Shown in pieces: positions 10,561 to 21,289 of a stretch of 64,000 nucleotides of DNA; the stretch's first letter is position 1, and each line of letters begins with the position of its first letter. The stretch covers positions 1-64,000 of the forward strand of contig JACCGJ010008725.1 of assembly GCA_013407085.1 (NCBI GenBank). Reading direction: 5' to 3'. The notes beneath the pieces were generated by a model. That model was given only the letters and a program-made list of their open reading frames with translations, had not been told where the DNA came from and searched no databases. The DNA is from Atriophallophorus winterbourni (Eukaryota > Platyhelminthes > Trematoda > Plagiorchiida > Microphallidae). The position numbers were made by a program, and so were the translations under genes.

Positions 10561-11120
10561 GGAAACAACAATTCTAACCGCTCAGCAATGGTTTCAAAGG
10601 CAATTTCAATAATTATCTAGTGAAAACACTGCCGCATTCTCTCGATTTCTGTTTTTGTTTCAAGTGACCGGGTATACTATCGATTACAGCGAAGATTGAA
10701 AGGCAGTTCATTATGGCCACGACAATAATATTTTCTAAATCGTTTTTGAAATCAGGGATGTCCACGTCCCAGTATGTACACAACCCATAACCGGTTTCCG
10801 GCTACTTGTTGTCATCAACTGGAAACAAAACTATTACATTCGGTGGGCCTTAAAACACTGGAAAAGTGTTAAAAAAAGCAAAAATTTGAAGCCATTATTA
10901 AATGAAATTAACTAGGAATCACGTGGTGTTTTCCGGTCAAGAGCTCCAGACGCTTAAAATTGGCAATACATTGTAGTGCATTGTAGTGCCCACATCCACC
11001 ACCCTTGTATTTCACAAAAAGTTTCTGTATGTTTATCATCATCGGGCGAAGACAGTACATATTATGTTAAATTCGTATGTTTTTTTATTAAACGGATTGA
11101 GTTTGTAAAGAAATTTGGAA
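10561..11120. other. No recognisable feature
   Basis: AT-rich intron 1 sequence. A short duplicated motif (TTGTAGTGC twice near 10974-10988) is the only oddity. Confidence 0.5.
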
Positions 11121-11127
11121 TGCACAG

Positions 11128-11195
11128 TATGTATGTATGAAAGCACAAGCCTGATCCAGGCAAAGTGCCGCACAGTCAGAGACTGTACGTAAATA
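11128..11195 (-). repeat. Family A, 3' end with (GTAT) tail
   Basis: Starts with two GTAT units, then the reverse 3' end (AAGCCTGATCCAGGCAAAG, CACAGTCAGAGACTG), truncated at GTACGTAA. Confidence 0.85.
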
Positions 11196-11689
11196 ATGCG
11201 CAACAATAAGAAGACGCTGGTGGGCTCGAGTGTATGTTGGAGGGCTAAACTGATGAATAGTTTGCATTCGCAAAGGATCTGGTTTCATTTATCATTAAGA
11301 TACATGATAGCCGAGGTCTTGAGTACAAAGGTGATGTTTCGTAAAGGCGACGAAGCATGAATTAGTGCCACGACTTTTATCTTTGTCAAGTATTTAGGTG
11401 AAAATGTTGGTCTCTAAGATAAGCAGCTTTTCGCTAATACTGTTTCGATAACAGTCGAGATCGAAACCAAGTCAAAAAATGCGTGGTTGAAGATAGATGA
11501 CTGACATGATTATTACGTGCTTGTGCTGTACTCCTTTTGCATATAGTTACTAAACTTTTCGTATTTACATTTCAGCACATGTACTCTCGTTCTAGATAAG
11601 TAAAGCGTTACTTATTCTATACAAACGTGACTTCCTTTCGAACTCAATTCGGATCATATTCTACAAAGTTACAATTTACTTATCTAGAA

Positions 11690-11935
11690 CACGATGGATA
11701 CAACATTACAACCAGGATTCTTCGACGCGGATCCCAACTCACCAGACGCACCCAAACGCTGGAATCAATTGGTATCGTGCATTTAATACTTATCTGAACT
11801 CTGTGGAACCTTCCAAATCTAATAAACTCATTCATTTCCTGGATCCTCTGGTGTATGATAATATTGTGGACTGTGCTGATTGCCATTTTGCAATATACGC
11901 GGGGTTAATGCTCTCTATCCATTCAACACGAGGTG
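11690..11935 (+). pseudogene. Ty3/gypsy-type gag fragment
   Basis: Plus-strand frames read LQPGFFDADPNSPDAPKRW, then after a frameshift FNTYLNSVEPSKSNKLIHFL and DPLVYDNIVDCAD. This resembles the capsid N-terminal region of flatworm Ty3/gypsy gag proteins. The reading is broken by at least one frameshift and stops abruptly where RTE-like sequence begins. The matching RNase H and integrase pieces lie 1 kb downstream on the same strand, so these may be two ends of one element invaded by others. Confidence 0.5.
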
Positions 11936-12049
11936 CCCTATAGGAAAATTCCAAACCATTCGCACTACCTAATCTCTGTACTGAAATCCTGCTGGAGCAT
12001 GACTTCCATGGTTTGCAATCCAACAATGAAATTCCATTCGGTGGGGACC

Positions 12050-12650
12050 AAGATGCATTTACCCTCTGCGGCCCTGGACCGCCTGGCACTTGTAGCTTCA
12101 AGGTATGGCAAGTGCTTTCCGCCTAACAAGTGTAAAACACTTACCCAGGATTGGAGCGGCTCTCTTCCAAACGTATCTGTGTATGATGTCAATCTTAAAT
12201 TGGTCGACAGCTTTGTTTACCATGGCAGTTGTAATTCTGCCGGCCGGCTGCGTCAAAAGCGATATAGCACAACGTGATCGCAAAGCGGGTGCAGTGTTTG
12301 CTAACCTTCACTACTTGTGGCGTCGACGCGATGTTTCACTCCATACTAAAGACCGAATGTTCAACGCAGTGGTGCGTGCTACACTACTTTATGGCTGCGA
12401 AACCTGGTCTAACCGAGCGGAAGATGTCCGTCGGCTTTCTGTTTTTGACACCCGTTGCCTGCGTAGGCTTGCTCGCATTCGATGGCAACTTGCGTTACAG
12501 ATATAGATGTATACAGGCGGGTGATAGGACAAATTGGCCATGGTCCGAGAGAAATGCTGATGCTTGCTCGTTTGCGATGGTTGGGACATGTTTTAAGAAT
12601 GCCTACTCACCGTTTACAGTAGCGCGCCTTATTCGCAGAGCCTGACAGAA
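12050..12650 (+). pseudogene. RTE-like reverse transcriptase C-terminal remnant
   Basis: Frames read RYGKCFPPNKCKTLTQDW, then FVYHGSCNSAG, then VFANLHYLWRRRDVSLHTK and LLYGCETWSNRAEDVRRLS, the conserved C-terminal order of a trematode-style RTE LINE (thumb and post-RT region). Two frame changes and a stop at LALQI separate them, and LRWLGHVLRMP-type sequence follows near 12580. The catalytic YADD region is missing. Non-functional. Confidence 0.8.
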
Positions 12651-12669
12651 GCTGGGGAAAAAGATCGGG

Positions 12670-12882
12670 TGGCCAGTACTTTGTGCTGTGCGGCTAACCG
12701 TGCTAAATTGATTGGCTAGAGGTAGTGAGCTACATGCTAAAACAGGCTGGAGTCTCACTGCCATTGCCTGTTCTTTTTTCTTCCTCGTATCTGTCTATGC
12801 CTAGGCAACCTGACAGTATCCTAGCCCACGTGAAGTCTCTGAATGTGCGGCACTTTGCTTTCATACCATACCATACCATGTA
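12670..12882 (+). repeat. Family A repeat, near full length
   Basis: Closest to the copy at 9535 (AGAGGTAGTGAGCT, AAACAGGCTGGAGTCTCAC). It has a deletion in the GCCTGGATCAGGC segment and a (CCATA)n tail, a further tail variant. Confidence 0.88.
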
Positions 12883-12924
12883 TGGTGGCGGCCGAAAGAG
12901 TAAAATCTAAAACGATAAGATACA

Positions 12925-13410
12925 GCGCTAGAAAATCGAGCTTTCGGAATACAAGTATGATGTTGTTTATCGACCAGGTAAGGAAAACTATGTTGCCGAC
13001 ACTTTATCACGTAACGTCTGTGCGTCCAATTCGAACCCTAAACAAAGGAGAGAGCTGCACAATACACTCGGCCATTCAGTTACTGAATGTTTCATTACCT
13101 CGGGTGCACAAATCTTCCTTATTCGGTGGGCCACCTCAAACAAGTCAATGTTAATTGCAGAGTGTGCCGAAATAAGGTCAAAAATTTTCAAGTCCTCCAG
13201 TACCCTTATTAAAGACAGCCTTTTGAGCGTTTAAGAATAGATTTCAAAGGTCCTTTACCTTCAAGTAGTTGAAATCGCTATTTGCTAAAATTAATAGACG
13301 AATTATATCGATTACCTGTTGCTTTTCCTTTTCCCTGCATCACCTCAAGACCGGAAAAGTGCGGATATTAGCAGGTCTTTTAATGCCTAGAGGATAGAAC
13401 GTAAAATAGC
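12925..13410 (+). pseudogene. Ty3/gypsy RNase H end and integrase start
   Basis: Begins SEYKYDVVYRPGKENYVAD and TLSRNV, the textbook end of gypsy RNase H. It continues with an integrase zinc-binding-like region (LHNTLGHSVTECFI, then ECAEIRSKIFKSSS) and RIDFKGPLPSSS, the start of the integrase core. Stops and frame shifts occur after about 13200. It follows a family A copy and precedes a minus-strand LINE. Confidence 0.78.
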
Positions 13411-13454
13411 CAGATTGTTCACGCAGATACGCTAACTATCGCACCATGTTAAGG

Positions 13455-14880
13455 TCCAGTTGTTGTTGTTGTTGGCCTCCGTCGGTCGATGTCGACCATG
13501 GATGTACATCACGATCGCATGGATTTCATGTTTTACAGCTTTTTGAATGACTAAACAGTCCGATTCGGGAAGAACAATCTCTCCCGCAGCGCTTGCAACG
13601 ATAGCCAGAACTAGGTTGTATGGCATCAGTTGCACGCCGACGGCGTGATCTGCGTTCAGCAGGCCAAGAGCTGTATTTGCTCCTCCCCAGTTTGCAGACG
13701 ACGCTTTAAACAATGCCTCCAAAGTGAGCGGTCAAGAGCAAGTTCTTCCCAGCTCGCGGGGTCACTGTCAAGAGCTTCCATATCTCTTTTGCAAACATCT
13801 TTGTACCGCAAGTGGGGTCTGACCAATGGACGACTTCCTAACTGCAACTCACCATAGAGAAGATCTTTCGGAATACGACCATTTTCCATTCTGTAGACAT
13901 GACCAAGCCACCGCAGGCGGCGCTGTCGCAATAGGGTGAATATGCTCTGTAGCCCAGCTTTTGAAAGCACTTCAGCATTAATCACTCTGTCCATCCACGA
14001 TATGTTCAAGATACGACGGATGCTTCGTAGATGGAAAGCATTCAGCCTCCGTTCGTGTCTTGCGTGGGTGGACCAGGTTTCACAGTCGTACAGTAAAGCA
14101 TTTAGTACGCACGCGCTGTATATCATCTTTTTTCTTAACAGTCAGCTTGGGGTTACCCCAAACACGAGTTCAATCGGGACAAAATGACAGCTGCTTTGCC
14201 AATCCGCTTATCAATCTCCGTGTCTAGAGAGAGGTTATCCGCAATGGTTGAACCAAGGTATGTGAAATGACGTACTGATTCAACCTAACAGTTTCAAACA
14301 GTGATGATTGGAGGCGATACAGTCCCTTGACCAAGGACTTTGGTCTTGCTCATGCTGATTGTTAGACCAACGTCTTTGCATGCCGACAAAAAATAGTCCA
14401 TTAGAGACTGGATGTTCTCTTGGGAGTGAGCAATAAAGGCTGCATCATCCGCAAACAACAGGTCACGGATTAGCACATCCCGTGCTTTGGTTTGTGTTCT
14501 CAACCGGTTCAGGTTGAAAAGCTTACCATCACTTCGCGTGCGTCTGTAAATGCGTCTGAAAATGTCGAACAGCGTGGGAGCAAGAACACACTTGTTTGAC
14601 GCCTCGGCCAATTTCAAATGCTTCTGAACTGCAACAGTTAAAATGGACTGAGCCCTTCATGCCTGAGTGGAACGAAATAACGAGTTTGAGCAGTCTTGGA
14701 GGGCAGCCTATCAAATCTAGCATTTTGAAAAGACCCTCACTGCTGACGTAGTCGAATGCCTTCGCTAAATCAATAAAACAGTGTATAATGGCATTCGCTG
14801 TTCCTAACACTTTTCTGGAAGTTGTCTCAGGGAGAAGATCATGTCAACGGTTGATCTTCCCTTGCGGAAGCCACATTGAG
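13455..14880 (-). pseudogene. RTE-like LINE, 3' part with (CAA)n tail
   Basis: In minus-strand order: HCFIDLAKAFDYVSSEGLF (RT palm), a GVKQ.C.LAPTLF box, RDLLFADDAAFIAHS with the FADD catalytic pair, GLTISMSKTKVL, then LLYDCETWSTHARHERRL, RRLRWLGHVYRMENGRIP and RPHLRYKDVCKRDMEALD, ending near LPESDCLVIQ and a GTT/CAA trinucleotide tail at 13457-13472. Three ORFs in different frames carry it, so several frameshifts separate the domains. The 5' half is absent. The same 3' end recurs at 47405, 52910 and 59956. Confidence 0.87.
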
Positions 14881-14979
14881 ATTCGGAGTAAATTCTATTA
14901 GCTAAAATTGCAGCCGTATCTGTAGGAATTTAGCAAACAATTTTCCGACAACATTCAGAAGCGAGATTCCTCTGTAACT

Positions 14980-15410
14980 GTTGCAGTCGCCCGTCACTTT
15001 TATTCTTTTAAATTGTGTGGGTTATATGTGGCGCCAAAGTGGAAAATTTCTAACGATTCGTGTGGTCGTGTACGGAAGTGAAACGTGGACAACAAGAAAT
15101 GGCGACTGTAAGTCCTTGAGAATCCGTTTCCGCAGCACCGCTAGTAACGCGACTATCCCTAATAAAACCTTCAGAAGACATGTATATATCGAAACAAGTT
15201 AAGACTGATGCTCGTGTATTGCAAATAGGAAATTATCATGTTATTCACGCTGATTGGATATCTTTATGAAGCTTCTTACGAAAGCGACAGGATAACGATC
15301 CGCAACAATCTCGCATCCGATCTACGCTTATGGGCTGGCGTGATTTGAGACGTCAATGAAACCCGTTGATACACCCGTAGTGCCCGCCGCAGAAAAGTAA
15401 GTAAGAAACG
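14980..15410 (+). pseudogene. Worn LINE reverse transcriptase remnant
   Basis: VVVYGSETWTTRNGD at about 15060 matches the post-RT YG.ETW motif. Downstream GWRDLRRQ-type residues are scattered in several frames. No catalytic motif remains. Confidence 0.5.
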
Positions 15411-15554
15411 GGAATCTTTGGTCACACTTTACTCAGAATTGCATTCTTGTGAGGATGAATTGGTTCAAGAAGATGAGGACTTTAACAATTTAAAAAGCAG
15501 TAATTCGGGCTAAGCGCATCCCTGTTTAGGGTCCGCGCGATCAAACTTTACAGG

Positions 15555-15594
15555 CACTTTGTCTGGATCAGGCTTGTGCTTCAATACATACATA
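15555..15594 (+). repeat. Family A, 3' terminus
   Basis: Only GGCACTTTGTCTGGATCAGG through CTTGTGCTTCA remains, with a short (ATAC)n tail. Confidence 0.75.
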
Positions 15595-16563
15595 CATGAT
15601 ATGAATCAAAATCATGGAAAGTGGCGGTATTGTTGTAGGCATCATTGATTAGAGGTGTAAGTAACTCATTCCAGCGAGTGTGTGCGCAATCGCTTACAAG
15701 TTCCCGTCGCTCTCCAACACTAAGAATGTTATTTTCATGACTAAAGCGCCACAAATGTATTATTATTCATGATGATGATGATTATTTTAAGAAATTATTT
15801 ACTGCGAAATAATGTATTTGAGAATTGTGGGAGGAATGTCGGAAACACCGTATTTACGACATAGGTTGGTATGTTCGGCTTGACAAAACCCTCCGAATTG
15901 TGCAGCAGAGTAGAACTAAGCAAATGCATGAATGTACAGGTTCCCAGCTGAGAGTGTTCAAACAAAAAAACCGCTATGAAAGGTTTAATTCGGTTGAACG
16001 GTTGCTTGAAATTAGGTGACGAATTAAACGCGTTTCTTCACCTTCAATTTTTCTAAAAAAAATACCGGAAGCACACTTTGATAACAAGGAGAAAAGATGC
16101 CTGCCTCGTGACAAAAAATTGATATTATGCAGTGTAACTCTTGTTTCCTGTGGGACATTGAGAATATACAAAGCGATGCACGACCAAATCAAAATAGGCT
16201 CGGTATGTGCGCGTGAGAACGACTTGAAAAACAAATACAAAAACATGACCGACGTGAGCAACAGTATACATTAATCGTTTAGAAGCGTATTGGCCGGTTG
16301 ACGAGTAATCACTTCACGAGTCTTCATTTGAACAATGTGTAGTATGAAGCCTATTTAAGGGTGGCTTCAAATTGTTTTGGTTACTACTTCTCCACTCAAT
16401 CTTTACTATGTCCACCCGATGACGACAAACAAACAGAAACCGATGGTAGAGTAAATACGAAAGTTGTGAGCCACAATATACATTAAACTAGGTAACATAA
16501 AAGCTTAAACAATTGTTGTGGGCCCATGTGTACCGAAAAATGTGCTTAACTAAGTCGATTATA
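15595..16563. other. Mostly unassigned; weak repeat C match
   Basis: No gene seen. At about 16375-16440 the motif TCCACCCGATGACGACAAAC with a nearby CAGAAACCGATGG resembles repeat C (48920-49260, 60990-61250). Confidence 0.45.
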
Positions 16564-16672
16564 TGGTATGTATGAAAGCACAAGCCTGATCCACGCAAAG
16601 TGCCGCACAGTCAGAGACTGCACGTGGGCTAAGATACTGTCAGGTTGCCCAGGCCTAGACAGATTTGTTTAC
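16564..16672 (-). repeat. Family A, 3' half
   Basis: Well-preserved reverse copy from the GTATGTATG tail to GCCCAGGCCTAGACAG, only 134 bp downstream (in gene sense) of exon 1 of the ARID1-like gene. Confidence 0.9.
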
Positions 16673-16805
16673 TGCTTGCAATGAACATCATTGAGATAAA
16701 AATGTCTATCTAATATGAGCGATAAAATGATAAGTGATTGATGAGAGTGATAGTTATAATGGGGACGAAATGTGTGACTACAGCATTCAACATTTTCGAA
16801 CTTAC

Positions 16806-17201
16806 ATTAGGTCTTTCCATTTGAGCAGCAGGTAGACCAGATTTATATCCATAAAACTGTTCATAGGAGCGATACGCTGTTGTACCCGATGGTGCAAATT
16901 GTGGTCGGGTCTGGAAACCAGCTGGTGAACCTCCTTGTTGAAGAAGCTGATTCAAAGTAATGCTTTGTCCAGAACCGTCTGGTGAAAATCCGGAAAAATT
17001 ATTGCTTGAATTAGGATGCCCTTCTGAACTTGATTGATAAGATTGTTGGTAAGAAGTGTACGCTCGATTATGTGTGCTAGGCTCGGCGCTTGAAAAAGGG
17101 TGTCCAGAATTCTGCACGTTTGATCCAGCTGGTTGGGGCTGTTCATGTGATTGTTGATAATTTGGTGGTACGGAGGAAACACTCGCAGAAGGATACTCCA
17201 T
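16806..17201 (-). CDS. ARID1/Osa-like gene, exon 1 with start codon
   Basis: First coding exon: ATG at 17201-17199, 132 codons, ending at a perfect GTAAGT donor (below 16806) in phase 0. The translation opens MEYPSASVSSVPPNY, is rich in Ser, Gln, Tyr, Asn and Pro, and carries SITLNQLLQQ at residues 80-89. ARID1 proteins have an LNQLL motif in a similar low-complexity N-terminus, and this is the main reason for the family suggestion. The upstream sequence has no in-frame extension. If the assignment is right, the product is a nuclear subunit of the BAF/SWI-SNF chromatin remodeller. The ARID domain and C-terminal domain lie outside the window, so this remains a hypothesis. Confidence 0.7.
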
Positions 17202-18600
17202 TATGGTTAGCAGTGTAAAAACACAAACCCCGGAGCATTCAGACTGAAAAAGCTCAAATGAGAAACTGGAATAAGTGCAGCACGTCGACCTCTGACTGCC
17301 TCAAAACACGCGCTCATTCAGATCAAATAGCCCGGGCTGAACGCGCGCAAGCTTTTCTCGTAGTTTGACTGAACTGCAAAGCGTATACACAACCCATACG
17401 TCAGTTAGGTCTACGGGCGCATCACAAAGCCTTTTAACCAACAGTGTGCGCTAGTCCAATCGTTTTCGTTCAATCTATGTAATGCACTCGAACGCAAACT
17501 AGTGCATAATTTTAATTTTACAAAAATTGGAAAAAATGAGATTGTCAAAATATTTTAAAACATGATTTCCATCATATTTAGTAAACATTTTTGAAATATT
17601 CGTTGAAATCAAAGAGAAATTACAAATAAATTTTAACATTTACATTGTTCATGGTCGTGGTAGCAAAAACTCATGGCTGTTCAGTGATACCGTCGGTTGA
17701 GTAATTGTGTCGTTCGATCTACAAGTTAATTCGATAGATATTGATGTTTTTATTATTTTTACAGCATTGGTTGTCCTCTAATTGATTGGTTTTAATGTTT
17801 TCAATAATAGTTTGTCAAACTAAATCTAATTATTTCATAAAATTTGAAATATAATCATAATCCTTGATATAAAGTTAAAAAATGTGTTAAAATTATCCAA
17901 CTTGGGTGACAAAACTAGCTATTGATTCACAATCCATCGCTGTATCGTTCGCGCGCTTTCGTCTGTGGTGTGAATCAGCCGGTGGAAAATAATTTTTGCG
18001 ACCGACCTTCGTGCTTCACTTCATTTCTGATTTCAGTAGTCTGTGTGGGTGGAAGCGACAACTGATTTAGCGAGTACGAATTTAACCCACGGCACTCTCG
18101 AGCTTCACAGCTTTCGACCATTAAGGTGAGCACTTTCAACCAAAAATCAAACCTCGATTGAAGAGTTAAGTTAGAGCTTCAAGTTCCATAAATGTAAAAA
18201 GAAGAACAAAGCTTCTTCCCTTGAGTGAAACGACGGGTTCGTGAGTCGGGCACAATTTTCGCTATACCCAGAGGATTGTGATTGGCTACACATGGACTGT
18301 ATGCTCGAGCACAGGCGCATCCGATGTGATTTAATCCTGACATGCCGAATAATTCATACGGCGTCCAACTCCTCTCCAGCGTCTATTTAAATTTGATTTC
18401 AATTCCCCCACACGCAGTCATGACCTCACTCTTCAAATATCACTGTCGCTGGATTGTGTATGCCCCCGACTTAACAAATGAAATTATCTTAAAAGTAACG
18501 TTCCGAGCTTAGATGTTGAATAATACTATGTTGACCCCAGTTTACCGACAACACTTACTGCTTTCATGAAGCTATATCAACATATTTGAGAGCGATCGAG
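17202..18600. other. 5' flank of the ARID1-like gene; possible divergent promoter
   Basis: On the minus strand, possible 5'UTR acceptors (GAGCTTTTTCAG, CTTATTCCAG) lie within 90 bp of the ATG. GC rises locally at 17280-17460 and 17930-18125 within AT-rich surroundings, as around many promoters. No TATA box or repeat is convincing. The remainder to 18600 shows no ORF or repeat landmark. Confidence 0.35.
18040..18125 (+). other. Possible non-coding first exon with splice donor
   Basis: A GC-richer segment ends CACAGCTTTCGACCATTAAG at 18125, followed directly by GTGAGC, a strong plus-strand donor. No ORF leads into it, so it would be a 5'UTR exon. Which gene it would belong to is unknown. Confidence 0.25.
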
Positions 18601-18799
18601 AATCCATAATCATGAAAAGAAAGTTTGTATTCTTAAAAACGAATTTAGCCAAACATACAATCCCGGTCGAAATTTATCCGCGCCTTTTCAAATTGGTAAT
18701 TACTTTTACTCCTCCTTGCAACCAAATTGATGTAATCATGGAATTACAATTTATTTCATTTTTATACGCAGTACAGCTATTTGCTTTTTCCACCATAAA

Positions 18800-19225
18800 T
18801 CCCAGCGTCAAAACGCTCAATCGTCTCAGGGGTGACTTGATCCTGTTGTTCAACATTCAGCATCCAGTGGATTACCTACTTGAACACCTGTTTCATCGGC
18901 AAGAAAAGCGTGGTAGCAGATCGCATGGCTACAAGTTAATTATTCCACACTCCAGATCAAATTGTCGAAGGTTTTTCTTTGCTGTCTGAGTTTGTTTTAT
19001 ATGGAATTCTCTGCCCCCACATATCATTTGCGCATCAAGCCCGAACTTGTTCAAGGCTGAACTTGACAAGTATATGTTGACTAAATCCAACCTCGCACCT
19101 GAATACACGTGCTGACTTTCCATATTGATAAAACATTTGTGTTGTTTTTATGCATTCCCTATATTTTTAATCTGTGGTTACTGTAAAGTATTTGCTTTTT
19201 GGGTCATTAAAACTTTGAATTACTT
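18800..19225 (+). pseudogene. CR1-like LINE, 3' end
   Basis: LNRLRGDLILLFNIQHP, then KLIIPHSRSNCRRFFFAV and, after a stop, CFIWNSLPPHI: the extreme C-terminus of a CR1-like reverse transcriptase, with the same motifs as the copy at 44104. About 130 bp of AT-rich 3'UTR follows, ending in short TTTGAATTA-type repeats. Severely 5'-truncated. Confidence 0.78.
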
Positions 19226-19319
19226 TGAATTCGAAATTTGGATACGTATTTGTTGCATAACGATTTAACGACACCTGCGTATTGACTCATGATAAGTATT
19301 CAACTGAACTATACTTGAC

Positions 19320-20060
19320 ATTCGATTCAAGATTCAAGAATTTATGGTCACAAAAAGCACATAGCTTCACAATTACCATATCATAGTAAATATTCGTTCA
19401 GGAAAAAGGTATAAAATAAACATGTAATGTGAAGTATAGTCCAGTCCGGAGTCAAGATTCAAGATTTATGGTTAAAAAAGCAAATTGCTGTACAGTACCA
19501 TAGGATATACGCATGAATTTTTATTAAAAAAATCGTTACTTGTATGATCATATCCATGTTCTTAATAGGTGAAGCAAAAATAATCCCCAATGGCGACACA
19601 GACTGAGAGAAAAGAATCTTTGGATGGACGGTAGTTCCGTGCGTTAAAAAATATAGACATCAATAGGTAGGGGCCAACGCAGTAGTTCTCAACATAAGGT
19701 TTCGTAACCTTTGTTCAAAGATGTGCTCGTTCGCTGAGGTAACAATATCTGTCGGCAAGCTATTCCACAAGAAGCATACACGAACAGCGAAGAAGTGATG
19801 ACGACCATTCAATCGTGAGTGTGGGATTTGAAGGGTCAAAGGGTGGCTTCGTGTGGGGACAACCGAACCAAACTTGAAGAGGTGTTTGAGAGGGTCGGAT
19901 TTCGCGTAAATGATTCGATATGTCAGAGTGAGGTCGTGTAGGATACGTCTGCGCTCGAGGGTGCACAGTCCAAGTCTGGTCAGTCGCTGCTCAAAGGGTA
20001 AATTATTCAATCCGGTAACCATTTTGGTTGTCTTGTGATAAATTCGTTCTAGGAGCGAGA
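19320..20060 (-). pseudogene. CR1-like LINE 3' end with a duplicated 3' terminus
   Basis: The ORF at 19660-20022 reads NLPFEQRLTRLGLCTLERRR, then LQIPHSRLNGRHHFFAVRVC and FLWNSLPTDIV, the C-terminal region of a CR1-like reverse transcriptase. Its 3'UTR contains the GATTCAAGATTTATGGT motif at about 19455, and a second, similar terminus (GATTCAAGAATTTATGGTC) lies at about 19330, as if a second 3' end were fused behind it. Confidence 0.75.
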
Positions 20061-20220
20061 TGAAACGTAGTCACAAGTTTCAATAAGCTCGAGTTTCGGG
20101 GTATGGATATTAATTAATTGAAATGAAATATGAAATGAAATACATATATGAAGGCTACGAAGTATTTGTAGTTTACGTTTAATCGATAATGCATTATCGT
20201 GGTGTAAATTCCAAAGGTTT

Positions 20221-20719
20221 TCATAGCCGGGGATGGCAGTGGGGATAAGCTCCCATTGTTTATAAAATGCTCTCATATGGCACGCGTCTCAAATAGCCTC
20301 TGATAACCAAGTCCAGCTTCTGGCCTGCATGAGTGGCGCCCCGAGCCCGGCGGAACTGCTTCTACCAACAGGAGAAGGGGCGAGAGCGAGTGACTGGCGC
20401 CTGAAAACAGGTTGCTTCCTGCAGATGGAGCTCGTTAGTCTGGGAGGGCTATTCATCTAACGAAGGAAAACCCTGATTTTAAACCTCCGCTGCCTTGCGG
20501 GATACCTGATCGCGGAAAGGCTTCGAGAGAAAACCATAAGGAAAAATCTGAAACAGAGTCTGGTAGACACACCACCTCTTTCTGGACACTCCCTGCTGCC
20601 TTGCAGGTCGCACTTGGTTGTGCAAAGGCTAGAGAAGCTGACTCAAACAAACGCTTTGTACCCAAATTCCCAAGAATCTTCATTGAAGCCACTCATCCTC
20701 CAGGAGGAGATAGTCGCAC
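20221..20719 (+). mobile_element. Family B non-autonomous retroposon, copy 2
   Basis: Matches 946-1484 nearly end to end with scattered small deletions (for example in the GACGGTTAGTTGGTGC segment). It ends at the same AGGAGGAGATAGTCGCACA, with an A-rich tail. Confidence 0.77.
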
Positions 20720-20739
20720 AATGAAAAAAATTAGATATT

Positions 20740-21285
20740 CTTTAATCGATGGTACACACAAGTGACCTGATGGGAGGTTGGATTATTTTGAGCTCCGATA
20801 TTTTTGAATATAACTTTCATTCTTTTCATCCGATCGGTGTGATTTTTTGATATTTATCTGAAAGCTTGCTACGACGGATCTACTTATACAAGAATTGCCT
20901 ATCTACGACTTATCGCTTTTTGTGTGCAGCAACAGTGGATTTTGTGCTCTTCGTTCGTTCATTGATTTTGCTTCTATGTTTCTGCTGTCAGATTTACTAA
21001 TCGGTGTTTACCACTGCCGGGAACTACTTTTGGGAACTACACAAAGTGCAGTTAATTTCATATCAAAATTCTCAAAGAGAGACTGACAACTCTCGGCTAA
21101 ATCTGGTGACGAAATATACTTAAGGCGCGTCACTTCACGCCAACTCTACACAATACCACATCAACCAACACCTACACAGATGACTCCACGAAAACGTCCA
21201 ACTCATAAATCTGTCGGAGTGTCTTGCGGAGTGTTCTCCCATAAAGACTTAACCTTTATCAAACCGACCGTCAACGGTATGTCAG
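20740..21285. other. Unassigned stretch
   Basis: No gene or repeat recognised. A 63-codon plus ORF at 20895 has no family signature. Confidence 0.4.
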
Positions 21286-21289
21286 AACT

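Noticed and set aside
16806..17201. Identification as an EWS/FUS- or SS18-type protein
   Set aside because: Composition is similar, but no SYGQ repeats or SNH domain are seen, and the LNQLL motif points slightly more to ARID1; the question stays open.
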